From: Corallococcus sp. NCRR
Lineage (GTDB): Bacteria; Myxococcota; Myxococcia; Myxococcales; Myxococcaceae
Length of the DNA stretch: 64,000 nucleotides
NCBI RefSeq assembly: GCF_026965535.1
Contig: NZ_CP114039.1
Location: forward strand, 6,820,001-6,884,000
Direction of reading: 5' to 3'
Of this stretch, positions 1 through 8,117 are shown in pieces. The notes under the pieces were generated by a model, which saw only the letters and a program-made list of their open reading frames with translations, was not told where the DNA came from and did no database searches. The translations under genes were made by a program, and so were the position numbers. Numbering within the stretch: the stretch's first letter is position 1; each line of letters opens with the position of its first letter.

Positions 1-15
1 CCGTTGACGGTTAGT

Positions 16-72
16 CCCCAGGGTTCGAGGCTTTCCCGAGCCTCACCCTGGGGCGGTAGTTTCGCTACCGCC
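16..72. repeat. Two tandem hairpins at the left edge
   Basis: Bases 16-24 pair with 45-53 (arms CCCCAGGGT / ACCCTGGGG), with an inner stem 27-32/39-44. A second hairpin follows with arms GGCGGTAG (52-59) and CTACCGCC (65-72) around a 5-base loop, sharing two bases with the first. No coding frame covers the stretch. Bases 73-305 hold no gene I can support, only one GCGCAATGCGC motif (141-151). Tandem hairpins of this kind occur at single-strand origins or folded attachment sites of rolling-circle phages, and also as terminators for a gene cluster reading leftward. I cannot tell these apart here. Confidence 0.6.
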
Positions 73-140
73 TGCCCCTAAGCTACGTCTCCGCCCAGGC
101 GGAATTCAACCCGCAGGCGAAATTCCCGCCATCCCCGGTC

Positions 141-151
141 GCGCAATGCGC
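141..151. promoter_or_regulatory. GCGCAATGCGC motif, isolated copy
   Basis: This 11-base near-palindrome is identical to the unit that builds the 30-bp perfect palindrome upstream of the rep gene (13558-13587). A near-identical version lies in the loop and arms of the hairpin behind the capsid gene (6580-6590). Its recurrence only inside the virus-like element suggests a replication or recombination site, but this is inference from position and sequence alone. Confidence 0.35.
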
Positions 152-305
152 CCGCCAGGAGACAGCTCGGCCCGCCCTCCAGGGGAGGAGGGCGGGCCGT
201 CCAGCTCCAGCGGGGCCGCGCTGGGGGCGCCTCTCCAAGGTCAGGCGCCACAATGCTTGAGGGAGTCAACCTTGCCGGCGCGCAACGCACGGCGCCAGCG
301 GAAGC

Positions 306-626
306 CTAGTGCAGCGTCGCGTGCTTTGGCTCCCAGCCAGTCTCGATGAGGAGGAGGAGGCGCCGCGCGCGGCTCATCACCTCCCGGCCCTTCGCCCCCT
401 GGTGGGGTGTCCGCCTGGCCCAGCCGAGCCCCTGGGGGGCCAGCTCCACGCGGTGCACGCCCTCGCGGTCCTCCACGATGATGGACCGCGCTCCGTCGAG
501 CCGGAACACCCGGGGCAGCAGGTCTGCCGCGCGCGTCTCGGCCACCAGCTCGTCCGGGGTAGCGGGCGTGTCGTCATCCTCGTCCGTCATGGCCGCCGCG
601 TACACCGCCAGGCACCGCGGCGCCAT
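306..626 (-). CDS. Hypothetical protein, last gene of the late viral operon
   Basis: A small 106-residue protein that I do not recognise. The N-terminal third is acidic (TDEDDDTPATPDELV) and the remainder is mixed with a basic C-terminus. The frame stays open upstream to 806. I chose the ATG at 626, but an internal ATG at 590 or GTG at 605 is equally possible: GGAGG lies directly against the 626 ATG, which is too close for ideal initiation. It is the promoter-distal gene of the leftward structural cluster, 94 bases after the preceding gene. No membrane segment, cysteine motif or known domain is visible, so no function can be suggested. Confidence 0.5.
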   Translation of the reverse strand: MAPRCLAVYAAAMTDEDDDTPATPDELVAETRAADLLPRVFRLDGARSIIVEDREGVHRVELAPQGLGWARRTPHQGAKGREVMSRARRLLLLIETGWEPKHATLH

Positions 627-720
627 CCTCCGGCCGGGGGACACCTGGTGGCCCGCAACGACAACGCCCCCCAGACCGCGTGGGCCTGGGGGGCGTGGGT
701 TCACTGTGCCTGGTGCCGCG

Positions 721-1293
721 TCACGCCACGTAGGTGACGAGGACGCGCAAGCCCCGGTCGCTTCGCACCTCCGCGCGTTGGATCCGCGTGAAGGGGATGC
801 TCGCAACCTGCGTCCGCCCCCCGGTCGGCTGGCCTACCCACACGCATGGGGCCGGGTTCGGCTGCCGCAGCGCATTCGCGGTCGCTGCGTCCACGTAGCC
901 GACCAGGTGCAGGTTGCCGGCCGTGTCTCGGTGCACCTCCACGCCTCCACCGCTTCCCGCCGTAATGACCGTCTCGCTGTTGAGCGCCACCAGGCCCCCC
1001 AGCGGGGCATACGCGTACCGCCCCCGTCCCAGCTGCGCGATGGTGTCCCCACGCACGCTGCCCGGGGGCATCGTCACGCCGTGCAGCTCCCGGAGCTGGG
1101 CGAGCGTCATCCCCACCGCACCCGCTGGCGCCTGGGGCTCGTGAGGCGTGTACGGCGCCGGGTGGGAAGGCCGTTCCTTGCGGACGAGGATGTCCGGGGC
1201 ACGGGCCGTCTGTCGGCCGCGCCGCTGACCTGCGACGAACCCCAGCCCGCCGAAGAGTGCCGCCGCCGACGCGGTGAAGAGGAGGGTCTTCAT
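721..1293 (-). CDS. Membrane-anchored hypothetical protein (virion-associated?)
   Basis: A 190-residue protein with one N-terminal hydrophobic segment (about residues 3-21, ending in Arg-Arg), then a soluble part rich in small residues and beta-strand-like sequence (about 60-190). This one-anchor design recurs in several genes of the cluster (1877-2107, 4340-4756, 4769-5296) and fits proteins sitting in a viral membrane or the host envelope. It starts 6 bases after the stop of the preceding gene, so it is co-transcribed with it. The Shine-Dalgarno is weak. No family is recognised. A role in the virion is inferred only from its neighbours. Confidence 0.6.
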   Translation of the reverse strand: MKTLLFTASAAALFGGLGFVAGQRRGRQTARAPDILVRKERPSHPAPYTPHEPQAPAGAVGMTLAQLRELHGVTMPPGSVRGDTIAQLGRGRYAYAPLGGLVALNSETVITAGSGGGVEVHRDTAGNLHLVGYVDAATANALRQPNPAPCVWVGQPTGGRTQVASIPFTRIQRAEVRSDRGLRVLVTYVA

Positions 1294-1299
1294 GGCGCG

Positions 1300-1833
1300 T
1301 CAGCCGCCCTTCTTCTGGCCCAGCGTGGAGGGGAGGGGAACGCCAGCCAGGCCGAACAGGCCCACCGCACCAGCCAGCGCGAAGCCACGAACAGGGCCAT
1401 CCGGCAGCGTCTGCGCGAACTGCGCGAGGATGCCTGCCACCGCGAGACAGGGAACCGCGACGCTGGCCTTCACCAGGGGCTTACCGGTGGTGATGCTGGG
1501 AATGGTGGTGGCGACGCCGGCAACCGCCGCGAGCGCCATCGCCAGCACGCCCAGCGCCAGGTCGTAGGGCACGGGGAGGATGCCCGCGAGGAACGCGCCG
1601 ACGCTGGCCAGCGTCGCGAGGACGGCCGCCACGCGCTTGGACACGAGGCCATGGCGCGGCTCCTCCGCCGGGGCCTCGGTGGTGGTGGTGAGCGTGCCCA
1701 TGGGCTCCGTCACCGGCTCCAGCGCCAGCTCGGGCGCCGGCAGCGGCTGGAACTTCCGCAGCGTCACGGCCGCGCCGCTCTCCGCCGTCGTCATCACTTC
1801 GATTTCTTCGTTCGCTTCGATGGGCTCGGGCAT
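1300..1833 (-). CDS. Multi-spanning membrane protein (holin-like or virion membrane protein)
   Basis: A 177-residue protein. The first ~60 residues are acidic and soluble (GluPro-rich), followed by about four hydrophobic segments between residues ~68 and ~170 separated by very short loops, and a short basic tail. The ATG at 1833 is preferred over the adjacent GTG at 1836 because GGAGA lies 5 bases upstream of it. It stands close to the GH19 endolysin gene, so a holin role is conceivable, but holins are usually shorter and lack a 60-residue acidic head. A virion membrane protein is an equal alternative. I do not recognise the family. Confidence 0.55.
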   Translation of the reverse strand: MPEPIEANEEIEVMTTAESGAAVTLRKFQPLPAPELALEPVTEPMGTLTTTTEAPAEEPRHGLVSKRVAAVLATLASVGAFLAGILPVPYDLALGVLAMALAAVAGVATTIPSITTGKPLVKASVAVPCLAVAGILAQFAQTLPDGPVRGFALAGAVGLFGLAGVPLPSTLGQKKGG

Positions 1834-1876
1834 CACGTTCTCCGGAGCTGCGTGGGACTGCGAGAAGGGGAGGGGA

Positions 1877-2107
1877 CTACTTGCGCGGCGCGGCCGGGGA
1901 GGCGCCGCGGTGCGCTGCCTCCAGGAGGGCGATGCGGCTCCTGGTGGTGTGCCTGAAGGCCTTGAACTCGGCGTTGAGCGAGCGGAGCTGCTTCCGCACC
2001 TTCAGCAGTTGCCGGCGGAGGGCGCGATTCTGGACCAGGGCGCCGGACACGCCGCTGCCCACCGCCATCGCTACCAGCTCCAGAACCTTCTGCGTCTCGG
2101 GGCTCAC
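1877..2107 (-). CDS. Small one-helix membrane protein with coiled coil, next to the endolysin
   Basis: A 76-residue protein. Residues ~8-26 form a short Gly/Ala/Val hydrophobic segment (VAMAVGSGVSGALV), followed by a basic amphipathic stretch typical of a coiled coil (about 29-65). The GTG start at 2107 overlaps the stop of the GH19 gene in a GTGA arrangement, so the two are translationally coupled. Position and architecture resemble small holin or spanin-like partners of phage lysins. There is no sequence signature that decides this. The call as a lysis accessory is inference. Confidence 0.6.
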   Translation of the reverse strand: MSPETQKVLELVAMAVGSGVSGALVQNRALRRQLLKVRKQLRSLNAEFKAFRHTTRSRIALLEAAHRGASPAAPRK

Positions 2108-2724
2108 GCCGTCACCCCGAGCACCTTGACCGCGCGGTCGTAGAACTTCCGCCTGTCCTCCAGGCCATTGGTGCCGCCGTTGATGAGCTTGGTCACGCCC
2201 ACCAGGTCACCGGCATCCGCGCGGGCGTTGATGTTGCGGCTGGTCCAGTACCAGGCCGCAGTGCGGAACCCGATGGCGGGCTCGGCCGCGCGCTTCGGGT
2301 TGTTCTCCAGGTCGATGCCCAGCGCCTGGCCAGCGTCGCGGTAGTTGGCGCGGCCGGTCACCTGAATGGGTCCGCGTCCCTTGTACCGGATGCCGTCTCC
2401 GGGCTGCGTGTTGCCCAAGTCCTTCCGCCCCTCATAGGCCGCGCCGGACGCAATCTCCTCCATCCAGCGGAACTCCCCCGACTCGTGGGCGAGCTGCGCG
2501 AGGAAGGCAGCGCGGCGGATAGGCGTGTTGATGGCCGCCTCGTTCATCGCGAGCGCCAAGAGGGGCGCGTACTCCTGCGCGAGCGCGGTGGACAGGTTGG
2601 GCATGATGGCCTGGAGCTGCGCCAGCGTGAGCCCCGACAGGTCGAGCGTCGGCTTCATCTTCTTCACCACCTTGGGAGCGCCCGCAGCAGCGACGGCCGC
2701 GAGCACGAGAGATTCGAGGATCAT
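2104..2724 (-). CDS. GH19-family endolysin (chitinase/lysozyme fold)
   Basis: A 206-residue peptidoglycan or chitin hydrolase of glycoside hydrolase family 19, expected to cleave beta-1,4 links during host lysis or entry. An N-terminal hydrophobic/basic stretch (1-23) precedes a small linker helix (residues ~26-60). The family block AFLAQLAHESGEF (about 73-85) carries the presumed general-acid Glu81, and YKGRGPIQVTG (114-124) is the second diagnostic block. The ATG at 2724 overlaps the previous gene's stop (ATGA), and its own stop overlaps the next gene (GTGA). Phage GH19 lysins are common. Chromosomal chitinases of this family are usually longer and secreted. Context favours an endolysin. 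Confidence 0.9.
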   Translation of the reverse strand: MILESLVLAAVAAAGAPKVVKKMKPTLDLSGLTLAQLQAIMPNLSTALAQEYAPLLALAMNEAAINTPIRRAAFLAQLAHESGEFRWMEEIASGAAYEGRKDLGNTQPGDGIRYKGRGPIQVTGRANYRDAGQALGIDLENNPKRAAEPAIGFRTAAWYWTSRNINARADAGDLVGVTKLINGGTNGLEDRRKFYDRAVKVLGVTA

Positions 2725-3323
2725 CCGACCGCCTTCTTCACCAGGCCAAAGCCCGGGATGCTGTTGAGGCCGAACCCAATGAGCCCGAGCCCCACACTCA
2801 CGCCCACGAACCCGGCGAGCACCTTCGTTTTCGTGCTCCACGGCGAAGTGACGGACTCCACCGCGTTGCTCACCGCCTTCTTCACGTCCTCCGCGACTTC
2901 CTTCGCGGACTCCACGGTCTGTTCCGCGGTGCCCGCCGCGCCGTTGAGGATGATGCTGGAGTCCCAGAACGCGCCCAGCGCGCTCGCGAGCTGGGACGCA
3001 TTGGCGTTCCCCAGCTCCAACCACGTCTTGACGGTGTAGTCCTTCCCATCATCGCGCGTGCCGCGCTCCACCCAGCTACGAAGGACGGTGCTCCATCGCG
3101 TGTAGTTCTCTCGCGCCATCTTCACGGCGGAGATCTGCGACCGCTGGCCTTCGGTGACGACGAAATCCTTAATCTCGTCGCCACCGAGCCAGTCCGGGAC
3201 GTAGCTCAGCAGACCGTCGGAGTTGAGGATTCCTTCCATCCACTTCTCCGCCTTCAGAAGGTCCGCGCGCACGCGAGCTTCCAAATCATCCATGCGCTTC
3301 CGGTCTGCCGGGCTGATGGTCAT
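2721..3323 (-). CDS. Virus-cluster protein with C-terminal membrane segment
   Basis: A 200-residue protein. Residues 1-~120 are soluble and mixed-charge with Trp-rich patches. Residues ~125-150 are Ala/Glu/Lys-rich (AEQTVESAKEVAEDVKKA), typical of an amphipathic helix. Residues ~165-195 hold a Gly-rich hydrophobic segment (VLAGFVGVSVGLGLIGF). The ATG at 3323 has a GAGGACG-type ribosome site and follows the upstream gene by 13 bases. The stop overlaps the endolysin ATG. The anchor-plus-helix plan suggests a membrane-inserted structural or penetration protein. No homologous family is recognised. Confidence 0.65.
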   Translation of the reverse strand: MTISPADRKRMDDLEARVRADLLKAEKWMEGILNSDGLLSYVPDWLGGDEIKDFVVTEGQRSQISAVKMARENYTRWSTVLRSWVERGTRDDGKDYTVKTWLELGNANASQLASALGAFWDSSIILNGAAGTAEQTVESAKEVAEDVKKAVSNAVESVTSPWSTKTKVLAGFVGVSVGLGLIGFGLNSIPGFGLVKKAVG

Positions 3324-3336
3324 GACGTCCTCGTCC

Positions 3337-4281
3337 TCACCACGCCTGGGCGGTGATGCGCAGGCGGAAGGTGCTGCTCCAGATGGCCGCATTGCCGGAG
3401 TCGAGCTGGCCCGTCACGCGCAGGCGGAACTTCACGCCCGGCCACGGCGGGGTGCTGTCCTCCGTCGCGGTCAGCGTCTGGCTCGACTCCTCGGCGCCCA
3501 GGAGGATGTATCCGCGCCGGATGCTTCGGCCGCCGTGATTGATGGCAGGGGAGGGGACGGGCGAAGTGCCCGCCCCTCCGATGTTCCCGCCAGTGCCCGC
3601 CTCGATGGTGCGGAAGCTCACGGCGTTGTCGCCCGGCGCGCGGCAGAGGTCCACGCACGGGATGATGGCCGCCTGCGGGTCATCGAGCCCCACCGACGTC
3701 GCCCACTCCACTTCCGCGGTGAAGAGCACGTGCGAGTAGCCCCGCAGGTCCCAGGCCGGGAGGGAGAGGACGGCCTCCGCGTTCGCAGCCGCGTCGCTGG
3801 GCGAGGGGTTGAAGCCCAGGCGCGGCCCCTTCACATAGTCGGGGTCGAAGTAGACGAACATGTTCCCGGTGAACGTGTTCGCAGCGAAGTCCGAGATGAT
3901 GGTCGCCAGCGTCGCCGCGTCGCCGCTGTCGATGACGAAGAGCAACTGAGGCTCCCGCGTCCCCATGGCGGTGAAGCCGTCCCGGTTGGTGCGCAGCGCC
4001 GGCAAGCGCATGTCCTCGTCGGCCGGCTGCATCGTCAGCTCCCACTCATCACCGGGGCGTCCCTGGATGACCTGGACCGTCGTGATGAGCGTCGAGTGCG
4101 TGAAGAAGCCCGGACCCGTGACGGTCTGCGCATCGTTCGTGTTCCCGTTGAGCACGACATCCACCGGGTAGCGCTGCACGTTCGCTGCGCCGGGGATGAG
4201 CTGAAAGCCCACGCCCGACAGACCATTCCACGTCGCTTTGCCGTCGCTACCAACACCGGACCGCATGGGCTTCCCGATCAT
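3337..4281 (-). CDS. Beta-rich structural protein (minor capsid or spike candidate)
   Basis: A 314-residue protein with alternating hydrophobic/polar segments, many Gly, Asn and Thr, few helices and no membrane segment, as in jelly-roll or other beta-sandwich virion proteins. The frame is open far upstream (to 4413), but the ATG at 4281 is chosen because GGAGG lies at ideal spacing just before it. It is the second largest soluble protein of the late cluster after the presumed major capsid protein. It could be a penton, spike or second capsid protein. I recognise no family motif, so the structural call is inference from composition and neighbourhood. Confidence 0.6.
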   Translation of the reverse strand: MIGKPMRSGVGSDGKATWNGLSGVGFQLIPGAANVQRYPVDVVLNGNTNDAQTVTGPGFFTHSTLITTVQVIQGRPGDEWELTMQPADEDMRLPALRTNRDGFTAMGTREPQLLFVIDSGDAATLATIISDFAANTFTGNMFVYFDPDYVKGPRLGFNPSPSDAAANAEAVLSLPAWDLRGYSHVLFTAEVEWATSVGLDDPQAAIIPCVDLCRAPGDNAVSFRTIEAGTGGNIGGAGTSPVPSPAINHGGRSIRRGYILLGAEESSQTLTATEDSTPPWPGVKFRLRVTGQLDSGNAAIWSSTFRLRITAQAW

Positions 4282-4339
4282 CGTTCGTTCCCTCCGCTGT
4301 GTAGTTCGCTGCGCGTGCTCCAACTTCGACGGCGAGCGG

Positions 4340-4756
4340 CTAGAAGAAGCCGCTGAGGTTGTTCCAGAGGCCGGCCGCGCTATTCGCGACATCGAGCCAG
4401 CCGTTGATGTCATCCGCCAGTCCGCCTCCGCCCTGGTTCGAGGGCGTCTGCGTCGTGTACGAGGGCGGCGTGTACTGAGGGCCCGGCGCGTACTGACTGC
4501 CCGGCTTCGACGCCTGGTTCTGCGCCGTGGCCTGCGCGAGCGCGGTCTGAAGCGCGGCCTCTCGCGCAGCGGCTTCCACCTTGGCCGCCGCGTCCCGGGC
4601 CGCCGTGTCGGCGTCCCGCTTCGCCTGCTCAGCCGCAGCGGTGGCCTTGGCCGCCTTGCTGTTCGCGTTCATGAGCGCAGCGCCACCGCCAACAATGCCC
4701 ACGCCGGTCAGTACGCCCACAACAATCTTCCACGTGTCGGTGCTCTTCTCGCTCAT
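4340..4756 (-). CDS. Single-pass membrane protein with Ala-rich coiled coil
   Basis: A 138-residue protein. Residues ~9-28 are hydrophobic and Gly-rich (IVVGVLTGVGIVGGGAAL). Residues ~30-80 form an Ala/Lys/Glu heptad-like coiled coil (AAAEQAKRDADTAARDAAAK). Then follows a Pro/Gln/Tyr-rich linker with a GGGG run and a short helical C-terminus containing Trp and Phe (WLDVANSAAGLWNNL). The ribosome site AAGGAAG precedes the ATG. This geometry is frequent in virion membrane or tail-tube-like proteins of membrane-containing phages, but no family is identified. Confidence 0.65.
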   Translation of the reverse strand: MSEKSTDTWKIVVGVLTGVGIVGGGAALMNANSKAAKATAAAEQAKRDADTAARDAAAKVEAAAREAALQTALAQATAQNQASKPGSQYAPGPQYTPPSYTTQTPSNQGGGGLADDINGWLDVANSAAGLWNNLSGFF

Positions 4757-4768
4757 GGCGTGCTTCCT

Positions 4769-5296
4769 TCAGGACGTCGCCCATTGGGTGAAGATGGGCA
4801 GGTTGGTATCCGTGCTGCGCATGCCTCCGGTGGGCAGCTCCAGCTCACTCGACGGCGCCGGGATGTCCCTCTTGCGGCGTTCGGCCACCAGCGGCGCGCG
4901 GAGCTTCAGCGACGCTCCAGGCTGCACCACCGCCAGGTCCCCCAGGGATGCCGGCGCCTTCGGGACGTCCCCCGAGGAACTCCCGGCGACCAGGGTCCTG
5001 ATTCCGGCCGCGAGGGCGCTTTCGTCGCTGAACCGTTCCGCAGGGAAGCTCGGCGCCGTGGGCTCGCCCACCGCGAACCCCTGCGCGGCAAACGAGCTGG
5101 GGGCCTGCGGTGTGGCTCCAGCGGCAGCAGATGCGGGAGCTGCGGCACCCTGGGGCTGCGTGTCCGGCTTCGGGAAGTACGTCACATCCGCCGGCGGCGT
5201 TTGCTTCGCTCTCGGCTGCCTGCGGCGGTTCTGGACGCTCGCAGCGCCCAGCCCCAATCCCAGGCCGCCCAATCCGATGATGAATGGGAACAGCAT
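4769..5296 (-). CDS. Membrane-anchored hypothetical protein of the late operon
   Basis: A 175-residue protein starting with a short hydrophobic Gly/Leu-rich anchor (MLFPFIIGLGGLGLGLG), then Arg-Arg-Arg, a Pro/Ala-rich low-complexity linker to about residue 80, and a compact C-terminal part. A strong GGAGG site precedes the ATG. The next gene follows after 12 bases. It is one of at least six proteins in the cluster that combine a terminal anchor with an extended Pro/Ala linker. Function unknown; probably a virion membrane protein by association. Confidence 0.65.
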   Translation of the reverse strand: MLFPFIIGLGGLGLGLGAASVQNRRRQPRAKQTPPADVTYFPKPDTQPQGAAAPASAAAGATPQAPSSFAAQGFAVGEPTAPSFPAERFSDESALAAGIRTLVAGSSSGDVPKAPASLGDLAVVQPGASLKLRAPLVAERRKRDIPAPSSELELPTGGMRSTDTNLPIFTQWATS

Positions 5297-5370
5297 GTGC
5301 CTCCTCCTCCTGCACTCCGCGGTGCGCGGGCCAGGTCATGCGGTGTGTTGTTGGTTGGCGGGGCGCGCCC

Positions 5371-6534
5371 TCAATCCACGAGGTCGCGGTTTTTCGTCGG
5401 GGTGATGACGCGCACTGGAGGCTTGGTCGGAGTCGGGGCCGGCGCTGGAGCAGGCGGAACCGGAGGGTTTGGAGCAGGCGCTGGAGACGGCGCGGGCTGC
5501 GTCACGACGGGCGGCGTGGGCGTCGTAGTGGTGACCGCTCCCGGGTCGTACCAGTCACCATCGAGCGTCGTTCCCGTTCGCTTGTCGCTCTTCGTGTTGT
5601 TGATGTAGCCGCCGGTCCCGGCGCCAGTGCGTTCCTCTACCATCGCCTTCGCTCGGCGCTCCTCCATGGCCGCCTCAACCATGGCCGCGTACTCCGCCGA
5701 GACGGGAGGAACGACGGTCCCTTCATAGTCGGGATGATCCGAGCGCCAGTGGAAGCGACGGTTCACGCCGTGGATATCGCGGTAGTACCAAAGGCCGTTT
5801 GTCTTGCCTTCCGTGCCAGAGATTGCGGGCTGGCCGGTGAACCCACCACCACCCCGCCTCCACCCGTCGAAATAAAAGTGGTCTTCTTCGGAGGAGGTCA
5901 CGCCCCAGCCCTTCGCCATCCACGCGCGGTAGCTCCCCACTTCGGTGGCGTCGATTTTCCGGCCCACCTGAAGGCGCGCCTCTTGCCCAGCGGCTTCCGC
6001 GCTCGCGAACGCCTCTTCCGCCAGCGCGTAGGCGCCTGCGTTGTAGAGGTTGACGCCCGCCGTCCACCGCTCCATGAACGCGACATAGCGCGCCTGCTCA
6101 AGCGCTGCGTTCCTCGCGTCCAGCAGGTTCGCCTGGGCCTTCGCTGCCTTGTCGTTCTCGTTGATCCACCCGCCCAACAACTTCCCCAGGGCGCCAATGA
6201 ATGGCGCGAGGGGCGCGAGCGGCGTTGCAGCGAGCACGGTCGCGAGCAGCGCGGCACCGTTCGCCACCGCCTGCGGCGCGTTGGACGGTGGCCGCAGGTC
6301 ACGCTTCGGAGGCGGAGGGAGGGGCGGAGGCGGCTCAGGCGGTGTGAGCAACGCGGGCGCTGGGGCCTGCGTCAGCACCTGCTCTTCCACAGGCGTCGCG
6401 GCATGAGGCGCCGTCTCCTCCTGGAGCTGACGGGGCGTTCCATCCTCGACCGCCACGGGCCAACCAGAGGGGGCGCGCCCGAATCGGCTGTGCACCCAGT
6501 CAACGAACGTCACGAGGAACTTGGGCGCGGGCAT
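5371..6534 (-). CDS. Large Pro-rich protein of the late operon (possible receptor or entry protein)
   Basis: A 387-residue protein in four parts: a soluble head (1-60); a poly-Pro linker (about 60-80); a hydrophobic stretch (about 88-125, ATVLAATPLAPLAPFIGAL) followed by an Ala-rich helix region to ~190; and a Trp/Gly/Tyr-rich domain (about 205-280, GWGVTSSEEDHFYFDGWRR). It ends in a long Pro/Ala/Thr tail. A GGAG site lies 7 bases before the ATG. It is separated from the capsid gene by a strong hairpin. The aromatic/Gly-rich domain is similar in feel to surface-binding domains, but I recognise no family. Role as entry or adsorption protein is speculation. Confidence 0.6.
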   Translation of the reverse strand: MPAPKFLVTFVDWVHSRFGRAPSGWPVAVEDGTPRQLQEETAPHAATPVEEQVLTQAPAPALLTPPEPPPPLPPPPKRDLRPPSNAPQAVANGAALLATVLAATPLAPLAPFIGALGKLLGGWINENDKAAKAQANLLDARNAALEQARYVAFMERWTAGVNLYNAGAYALAEEAFASAEAAGQEARLQVGRKIDATEVGSYRAWMAKGWGVTSSEEDHFYFDGWRRGGGGFTGQPAISGTEGKTNGLWYYRDIHGVNRRFHWRSDHPDYEGTVVPPVSAEYAAMVEAAMEERRAKAMVEERTGAGTGGYINNTKSDKRTGTTLDGDWYDPGAVTTTTPTPPVVTQPAPSPAPAPNPPVPPAPAPAPTPTKPPVRVITPTKNRDLVD

Positions 6535-6567
6535 GCGCTACTCCGGGAAGGGGAGGAGAGATGAATC

Positions 6568-6600
6568 AGGCCAGGCGCCGCGCAATGCGGCGCCCGGCCT
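6568..6600 (-). terminator. GC-rich hairpin behind the capsid gene
   Basis: AGGCC (68-72) and GGCGCCGC (74-81) pair with GCGGCGCC (87-94) and GGCCT (96-100), with one A/C mismatch and a 5-base loop GCAAT. It sits 21 bases past the capsid stop in the direction of transcription. No T-run follows, so it may stabilise the capsid mRNA 3' end or act as a partial terminator before the minor proteins. The loop and arm sequence contains a near copy of the GCGCAATGCGC element motif. Confidence 0.65.
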
Positions 6601-6620
6601 CGATGCTTCCGGGCAGCGGA

Positions 6621-8066
6621 CTAGGCCGCGCGCCGCGCCTGCATCGCCGCGACCAGGGCGTTCACCTCGGCCGCCAGCATGGACTGCACCTGGCTGTAGA
6701 CCCAGGAGGGCACCGTGAAGCCGTCAACCACGTCCACGATGGCGCCGGGAATCTCGCGCGCCAGCTGCTGGCGGATGCTCTCCGCGGCGCCAGTGTTCCC
6801 CTCCGGGTACTCGGGGCTCTTCTTCATCGCGTCGAGGATGCGAAGCGCCGCGTTCCGCAGCTTCTGCGGCGGGATGACGACGAACGGCACGCCACCGGGC
6901 AGGCAGCGAAGGCCCGCGTAGTCGTAGAAGGGCACGTCCTGGTCCGTGAGGCCCGTGAAGCCGCAGAAGGGCAGGTGGGCGTCCTCCACATCCATCTTCT
7001 CCAGGATGGCGGTGTTCACGGCCAGCAGCTGGCGGTTCTTGGGGAGCTTCGCCGCCATCTGCGCGACCTCCGCCAGCACCTGCGCGGTGCTGGGGGTCGG
7101 GCAGTAGTTGACGATGCCGTCGAAGTCCTCCTTCTTCTTCACCTGCTTCACCGCCACCGGGCCGGCGAACATGTTCTTCAGGGGCTTCTCCTCGTTGAGG
7201 AAGAGCGGCGTGCGCGCGTCGGTGTGGCCGGAGTCCTCGATGGAATCCGAGCCGGGTTCGAGGTCGTACTTCTTGAACACCTCGGCGGGCGTGTTCGGCT
7301 CATCCGTCACGATGACGGCGCCCTCGTCCGTCTTCACGGTCACGCGCAGCGTCTCCAGGTTCGTCCCCGCCAGCGCGCCCTTGTTCCAGATGTTGAGCAC
7401 CAGTCCCGACTCGGTGGTGATGGTGTCCGACTGCGGGTTGTTGATGTCCGCGGAGTGGAACACCACGCCATGCCGGCGGCTGCGCGCCTTGCGCGTGCGC
7501 GGGACGTAGGTCACGGTCTGCGAGGACAGGGCCAACTTGACGTTGGCCGCCTTGAACGGGTCCGCGCCCATCTTCAGCTTGACCTCGAAGTCCAGGAGCT
7601 GCTCGGCGCAGATGCCGGTGAACTTCTCGGAGTCCTTGATGAACGCCAGGTGGCCCATGGGGATGAGCACGGTGAAATCCACCTTGTTCATCCCCACCGC
7701 GAAGCTTCCGCCCAGGGTGCCGGCCGTGTTGCCGGTGAGCCCCACGAAGTCCAGCTCCTGCTGCGTGCGGAAGTCGTCGCGCACCACCGGGAGCGCCTGC
7801 CCCTGGTACGGCTGGATGGTGTCCTTCTCGCTGAGAAACCGCTTCACGTACAGCGTGTAAGCGCTCAACAGCGTCAGGCGGTCCGCCATGGCCAGCGCGG
7901 CGACCGTGCTGCTGTCCGAGTTGAGGACGTTCGCGGTCACGCGCGCCTCGATGGCAATGCACGATTGCTTGGGGCTGATGATCATCGAGCCCTTCGTCAT
8001 CGTCGCGTCGCCGTAGGGGCGAAGGTCTTTGGTGCCGTCCGCGAAGGGAACCAGGTTATCGGCCAT
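6621..8066 (-). CDS. Probable major capsid protein
   Basis: A 481-residue soluble, beta-rich protein without membrane segment or enzyme motif. It is the largest likely structural protein of the cluster. It begins ADNLVPFADGTKDL and alternates Val/Thr/Ile strands with Asp/Gly turns through two similar-sized halves. Only the C-terminus (about 420-478) is clearly helical. The ATG at 8066 is chosen over the longer frame to 8513 because GGAG lies 8 bases upstream and codon use deteriorates beyond it. It is isolated by a hairpin on each side, consistent with separately tuned, high expression. A two-domain jelly-roll capsid would fit the packaging-type ATPase upstream, but that fold is inferred. A portal or tail protein is unlikely, since no tail genes exist. 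Confidence 0.5.
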   Translation of the reverse strand: MADNLVPFADGTKDLRPYGDATMTKGSMIISPKQSCIAIEARVTANVLNSDSSTVAALAMADRLTLLSAYTLYVKRFLSEKDTIQPYQGQALPVVRDDFRTQQELDFVGLTGNTAGTLGGSFAVGMNKVDFTVLIPMGHLAFIKDSEKFTGICAEQLLDFEVKLKMGADPFKAANVKLALSSQTVTYVPRTRKARSRRHGVVFHSADINNPQSDTITTESGLVLNIWNKGALAGTNLETLRVTVKTDEGAVIVTDEPNTPAEVFKKYDLEPGSDSIEDSGHTDARTPLFLNEEKPLKNMFAGPVAVKQVKKKEDFDGIVNYCPTPSTAQVLAEVAQMAAKLPKNRQLLAVNTAILEKMDVEDAHLPFCGFTGLTDQDVPFYDYAGLRCLPGGVPFVVIPPQKLRNAALRILDAMKKSPEYPEGNTGAAESIRQQLAREIPGAIVDVVDGFTVPSWVYSQVQSMLAAEVNALVAAMQARRAA

Positions 8067-8117
8067 GGAGTCATCTCCTGCTGGGAAGTTGGAAGGGAAG
8101 GGAGCGCGCGAGGGATG

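Noticed and set aside
346-1956. 536-codon open frame on the plus strand
   Set aside because: Lies opposite the supported late-operon genes and is low-complexity Arg/Gly-rich.
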